A program made the position numbers and the translations under genes. The notes beneath the pieces were generated by a model. That model saw nothing but the letters and a program-made list of their open reading frames with translations. It made no database searches and was not told the origin of the DNA. From Brachyspira hyodysenteriae ATCC 27164 (GTDB taxonomy: Bacteria > Spirochaetota > Brachyspiria > Brachyspirales > Brachyspiraceae), in NCBI RefSeq assembly GCF_001676785.2, contig NZ_CP015910.2:1860001-1924000 (forward strand): 64,000 bases of DNA, given 5' to 3'. Below are positions 60,732 through 64,000 of this stretch, one piece after another; positions within the stretch are counted from its first letter, which is position 1; every line of letters begins with the position of its first letter.

Positions 60732-61595
60732 GTGTCTACTAATACTAAAGCAATGAAATTAAGTAATCTTGCCGAAGAATTATTAAAAAAAGGAGTAAAT
60801 GAAGAGGCTATAGAAGCCTTGAAAAGAAGTATGAGATTAAGTACTTCTGATGATATGAAAGCATATTTACAAGTTGCTGTTTCTTTATTTGAAAACGGCG
60901 ATTATGAACATGCTAAAATATTTTTAAATACCTTTTTAGAATATTGGATGGCAGCTGAAGCATATTTCATCTTAGGAGCTATTGCTAAAAAAGAATATAG
61001 ATTAGAAGAGGCTTTTGAACTTTATAGAAAAGGCATAAATTTATATACTTCCTCAAACCTTAACCCTTATTATGAGTTTTTATCTTTATGTACTCTTCTC
61101 AAAGAAGAAGATAAAGGATTGGAAACTGCTAAAAATGTACTTAAAATAAATTCTAAAGATAGGGTTGCTTTGGTTTATATGGCTAATTATTTCTTTAGAA
61201 ATAAACTTTATAAAGAAGCTATGAATTTTTATAAAATATTAGTAGATAATAAATTGGCTGATCATAATGATTATCATTATTATGGTGTTTGCTTACATGA
61301 AATTAAAGATTATAAAAAAGCAGAAAATATGTATTTACAGGCTTTAGCTATGTATCCTGCTGATACTCCTGAAGTTTTAGCTCTTAAAAATCTTAGAAGC
61401 AAAACTTTAAGAGATAATTACCCTAATTTAAAAGAAAGCAAAGAAAAATATACAAAGAAAATAAAAGAAAATCCTGAATCTAGTGATTATTTCCATTTAG
61501 GTAATATCGAATTTATTGATGGAAATTATGAAAAGGCTGCGGAATTCTATTCTAAAGCTAAAGAAGTTTACGAAGAGCAGGTGTGCATTTTATAA
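60732..61595 (+). CDS. TPR protein linked to the LamG/FN3 gene
   Basis: About 287 aa. The GTG at 60732 is preferred, since AAAAGGAG ends only one base before the ATG at 60726 but seven before the GTG. It has TPR-like helical pairs throughout (ELLKKGVNEEAIEALKRSMRL, FENGDYEHAKIFLNTFLEYW, LYKEAMNFYKILVDNK, YFHLGNIEFIDGNYEKAAEFY). No signal peptide, so it is cytoplasmic while its partner gene's product is exported. Same operon as the LamG/FN3 gene. Confidence 0.85.
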   Translation: MSTNTKAMKLSNLAEELLKKGVNEEAIEALKRSMRLSTSDDMKAYLQVAVSLFENGDYEHAKIFLNTFLEYWMAAEAYFILGAIAKKEYRLEEAFELYRKGINLYTSSNLNPYYEFLSLCTLLKEEDKGLETAKNVLKINSKDRVALVYMANYFFRNKLYKEAMNFYKILVDNKLADHNDYHYYGVCLHEIKDYKKAENMYLQALAMYPADTPEVLALKNLRSKTLRDNYPNLKESKEKYTKKIKENPESSDYFHLGNIEFIDGNYEKAAEFYSKAKEVYEEQVCIL

Positions 61596-61737
61596 AATAT
61601 CTGCAATTATCTTATATATCTTTTCTATTAGATATAATTATATTATTTTTTATTGATATATAAATCTAATACATTAAAAATGTATAAATATAATTTTATA
61701 ATACAAAATTATTGCATTTAATTTTTTTTGTAGTATA

Positions 61738-62748
61738 ATGCAAAAATATATTATGAATAAAATTATTTGTATTTTCTCTATTTTAATTATTTTAATATCA
61801 TGTAATATTAAAAAAGAAGAAGAAAGTAAACCTGTAAATACCAAAATAAGAGTTGGGTATTTATATGAATTTGCTGGAGCCTCTGCTATCGCAATAGCCC
61901 AAGAAAAAGGATTCTTTGAAGAAGAAAATTTAGATGTAGAATTGGTTGAATTTTTCAATGGACATGCTGCAATTTTATCTATGGTTTCCAAAGAGATAGA
62001 CTTTACATATATAGGACATGCTGCACATTCTTTAATTATAAATGGTAATGTGCAAATATTAATACCAAATGGAATAAGCAAAGGCGAAAAAATAATAACA
62101 GGAAAATGGACAGGCATTAAAACTGTTGATGATTTAAGAGGAAAAAACATAGCAACTCATTTTGGTACTTCAGGTGCCACTATGCTTAATGCTGTATTGG
62201 AAAACAACAATATAAAATTAGAAGATATAACTTTAACAAATATCAATATTACTAATCTTGCTGATGCTTTAATAAATAAAGAAGTTGATGCTGTATCAAT
62301 ATGGGATCCTTATACTAGAAAAATTATTGAACAAATTCCAGATGATTATAAAGTATTAGCTGATATTATAAATTACCGTGATGAAATTATATTAACAAGC
62401 AGTTTCGTATCAACGTCAGAATATATTAATAATAATCCAAATACAGTAAAAAAATTTTCAAGAGCAGTATTAAAAGCTATGGATTATAGAAAAAATAATA
62501 TATATGAGGCAGCAGAACTCACAGCAAAACTTACTGGAAATGATATAGAATCTGTAAAAAAAGAAATATATACAGGAATATGGTTTTCTTCATCAGATGT
62601 AAAAGATGCATGTGATTCAGGAGAAATGCTTAAATGGTATGAAGTGCAACAAAATATATTTTCAGATTCTAATATTATTAGAGAAAAAGTTTCTGTAACA
62701 AATTATATACAATTATCAATGCTCACAAATATATTAAATAGTTTATGA
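61738..62748 (+). CDS. ABC transporter substrate-binding lipoprotein, NitT/TauT type
   Basis: A 336-aa lipoprotein with a signal and lipobox (IICIFSILIILISC). The mature part fits SsuA/THI5-like binding proteins: VGYLYEFAGASAIAIAQEKGFF, DVELVEFFNGHAAILSMVSKEIDF, LRGKNIATHFGTSGATML, VDAVSIWDPYTRKI. Such proteins deliver aliphatic sulfonates, nitrate, pyrimidine precursors or similar ligands to an ABC permease. No permease or ATPase gene is adjacent. ATG at 61738 or 61753 could be the start. Its end overlaps the convergent aroA end by 6 bp. Confidence 0.85.
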   Translation: MQKYIMNKIICIFSILIILISCNIKKEEESKPVNTKIRVGYLYEFAGASAIAIAQEKGFFEEENLDVELVEFFNGHAAILSMVSKEIDFTYIGHAAHSLIINGNVQILIPNGISKGEKIITGKWTGIKTVDDLRGKNIATHFGTSGATMLNAVLENNNIKLEDITLTNINITNLADALINKEVDAVSIWDPYTRKIIEQIPDDYKVLADIINYRDEIILTSSFVSTSEYINNNPNTVKKFSRAVLKAMDYRKNNIYEAAELTAKLTGNDIESVKKEIYTGIWFSSSDVKDACDSGEMLKWYEVQQNIFSDSNIIREKVSVTNYIQLSMLTNILNSL

Positions 62749-64000
62749 TACTACTTTAGCACCTATACTTCTAAATTGCTCTATAAAATTGAATGATGAT
62801 TTATTGATAGACTCGGCATCATCTATAATTATATCATTATCAGAAACAGCAGAAGCAACGGCAAGTGCCATAGCTATTCTATGATCATTATGAGAAGTGG
62901 TATTTCCTCCCTTAAGTCTTTCAACACCTTCTATTAATATTTCATCTTCGCTTACTTCTATATTTGCCCCTATTCTTGAAAAACTATCCATTAAATCATT
63001 CATTCTATCGCTTTCTTTATATCTTAGTCTTCCTGCATTATATAATCTTGTTCTTCCTTTTGCAGTAGCGGCAAGAGTTGTTATTATAGGACCTAAATCC
63101 GGTATATCAGACATATCTATATCAAGAGCATTTAATCTGTTTGTTTTTTTTATTGTGATAGAATTATCATCATTATAAGAAACAGAAGCCCCCATAAATT
63201 TCAATATATTAAGAATTTCTTTATCACCTTGTATAGAATATTTATTAAGACCATATAATGTAGTCTCTCCTCCCAAAGCACCAGCAGCAGCAAAAAAAGC
63301 AGCATGGGACCAATCTGATTCTACTTCATAATCAATACCTGAATATTCCTGATTTCCATATACTTCTATTATATTATTATCATGCCTTAAAGTTTCTATA
63401 TTGGCTGCTTTAAGAGTTTTTAAAGTCATCATAACATAAGGTTCTGACTCTAATTCTCCATCTATAATAATATTAGAATTACCATCAAGCAAAGGCAATG
63501 CAAATAAAAGTCCGCTTAAAAATTGACTGCTTAAATTACCTAATACTTTAAAATTTGATGCTTTTAACTGTCCTGATATTTTTATAGAATCTTCTGAGTG
63601 AATGAACTCAAGTCCCTCTTCTTTCCATATCTTTTTATAAACATCAATAGGTCTTGAAAATAATTTTTTAGAACCTGTAAAAGTACATGTTATTCCAAAT
63701 GCTGACATTATAGGAATTAAAAATCTCAAACTGCTACCTGATTCTTTAACATCTATAACTAATTCTTTTTTATATTCTTTCTTTGGAAAAACTTTAAGAT
63801 TATCATCAATAATTTCTAAATCCGCAAAATTTGATACAGCATTTTTTGTAACTTCTACATCAACACTTACATTATCAATCCAGCGTTTTATAATGCTTGG
63901 AGTCTTAGCTAATGATGATGCTATCAAAGCTCTATGTGCATCACTCTTACTCATTTGAATATAAATAGAGCCGAAAATTTCTGAAGGTTTAATAGTTAAA
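62743..64000 (-). CDS. aroA: 3-phosphoshikimate 1-carboxyvinyltransferase (EPSP synthase), 5' end off the window
   Basis: The shikimate-pathway enzyme joining phosphoenolpyruvate to shikimate 3-phosphate. The frame is open through the right edge: the codons before the internal ATG at 63954 read LTIKPSEIFGSIYIQ, the expected N-terminal strand, so the true start is outside. Motifs: SKSDAHRALI (Lys and Arg for substrate), ESGSSLRFLIP, GNLSSQFLSGLL, DIPDLGPIITTLAA, LRYKESDRM and HNDHRIAMAL near the C-terminus. Complete at its C-terminus. Confidence 0.95.
   Translation of the reverse strand, partial: LTIKPSEIFGSIYIQMSKSDAHRALIASSLAKTPSIIKRWIDNVSVDVEVTKNAVSNFADLEIIDDNLKVFPKKEYKKELVIDVKESGSSLRFLIPIMSAFGITCTFTGSKKLFSRPIDVYKKIWKEEGLEFIHSEDSIKISGQLKASNFKVLGNLSSQFLSGLLFALPLLDGNSNIIIDGELESEPYVMMTLKTLKAANIETLRHDNNIIEVYGNQEYSGIDYEVESDWSHAAFFAAAGALGGETTLYGLNKYSIQGDKEILNILKFMGASVSYNDDNSITIKKTNRLNALDIDMSDIPDLGPIITTLAATAKGRTRLYNAGRLRYKESDRMNDLMDSFSRIGANIEVSEDEILIEGVERLKGGNTTSHNDHRIAMALAVASAVSDNDIIIDDAESINKSSFNFIEQFRSIGAKVVS

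Noticed and set aside
60726-61595. The TPR gene considered as truncated by a frameshift because its end is abrupt
   Set aside because: No continuing TPR-like frame was found after 61595 in the other plus-strand frames; it ends in ordinary intergenic sequence.

Overview
The window looks like chromosome of a Brachyspira-type spirochaete. It is very AT-rich and has the spirochaetal flagellar collar protein FlbB, many TPR proteins, BspA-like (DUF285) repeat proteins and an anaerobe's gene set that includes a group B-like [FeFe] hydrogenase. The genus is inferred from gene content and base composition; no rRNA or marker gene was available to test it. I see no rRNA, tRNA or CRISPR array.

Region 1 (1-8.1 kb) is an integrated element. 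A tyrosine recombinase lies at its left end, next to a possible HEPN-like gene cut by the window edge. Behind it is a tightly packed minus-strand operon of replication and small accessory genes: a RepA/DnaD-like initiator, a DnaC-like helicase loader, an HNH nuclease, a protein with an internal duplication, and several small unknowns. A consensus promoter at 8045-8073 can drive the whole operon. No terminase, capsid, tail or lysis genes are visible, so this is a phage satellite, an integrative plasmid or a remnant.

Region 2 (8.1-18.4 kb) is accessory. Two paralogous proteins fuse DUF285 leucine-rich repeats to a DUF4132-like C-terminus. They are followed by a two-domain flavodoxin-like protein, a FucA-type aldolase and a gamma-glutamyltransferase. 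Two copies of a ~335-bp repeat lie here in inverted orientation (10586-10920 and 18005-18341). The ends of each copy are imperfect inverted repeats, and each end reads as an outward-facing TTGACA-N17-TATA-like promoter. Solo copies of the same end motif sit at the promoters of the mobile-element operon and of fucA. I consider this promoter-carrying, MITE-like repeat the most interesting signal in the window.

Region 3 (18.4-33 kb) holds TPR proteins, a Pr6Pr-like membrane protein beside an ADP-ribosylglycohydrolase remnant, an FMN-binding protein and an envelope cluster: RNase J, SppA, a Yip1-like protein and LptF/G. RNase J and SppA overlap by 109 nt. A TPR plus DUF2971-like protein and an orphan tryptophan synthase beta subunit follow.

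Region 4 (33-44.4 kb) holds a signal peptidase with an unusual nucleophile box, gatC, the elongasome pair PBP2-RodA, a response-regulator phosphatase, an acetate transporter, flbB, thpR, and a B12-type radical SAM protein next to an AhpD-like protein.

Region 5 (44.4-64 kb) holds a 12-repeat TPR protein, a glycosyltransferase coupled to a third DUF4132-like protein, rlmN, an FmdB zinc ribbon, an FGGY kinase, recN-nadK, plsC, the hydrogenase, an ankyrin protein, a LamG-like/FN3 secreted protein with a TPR partner, an orphan ABC-type binding lipoprotein, and aroA running off the right edge.
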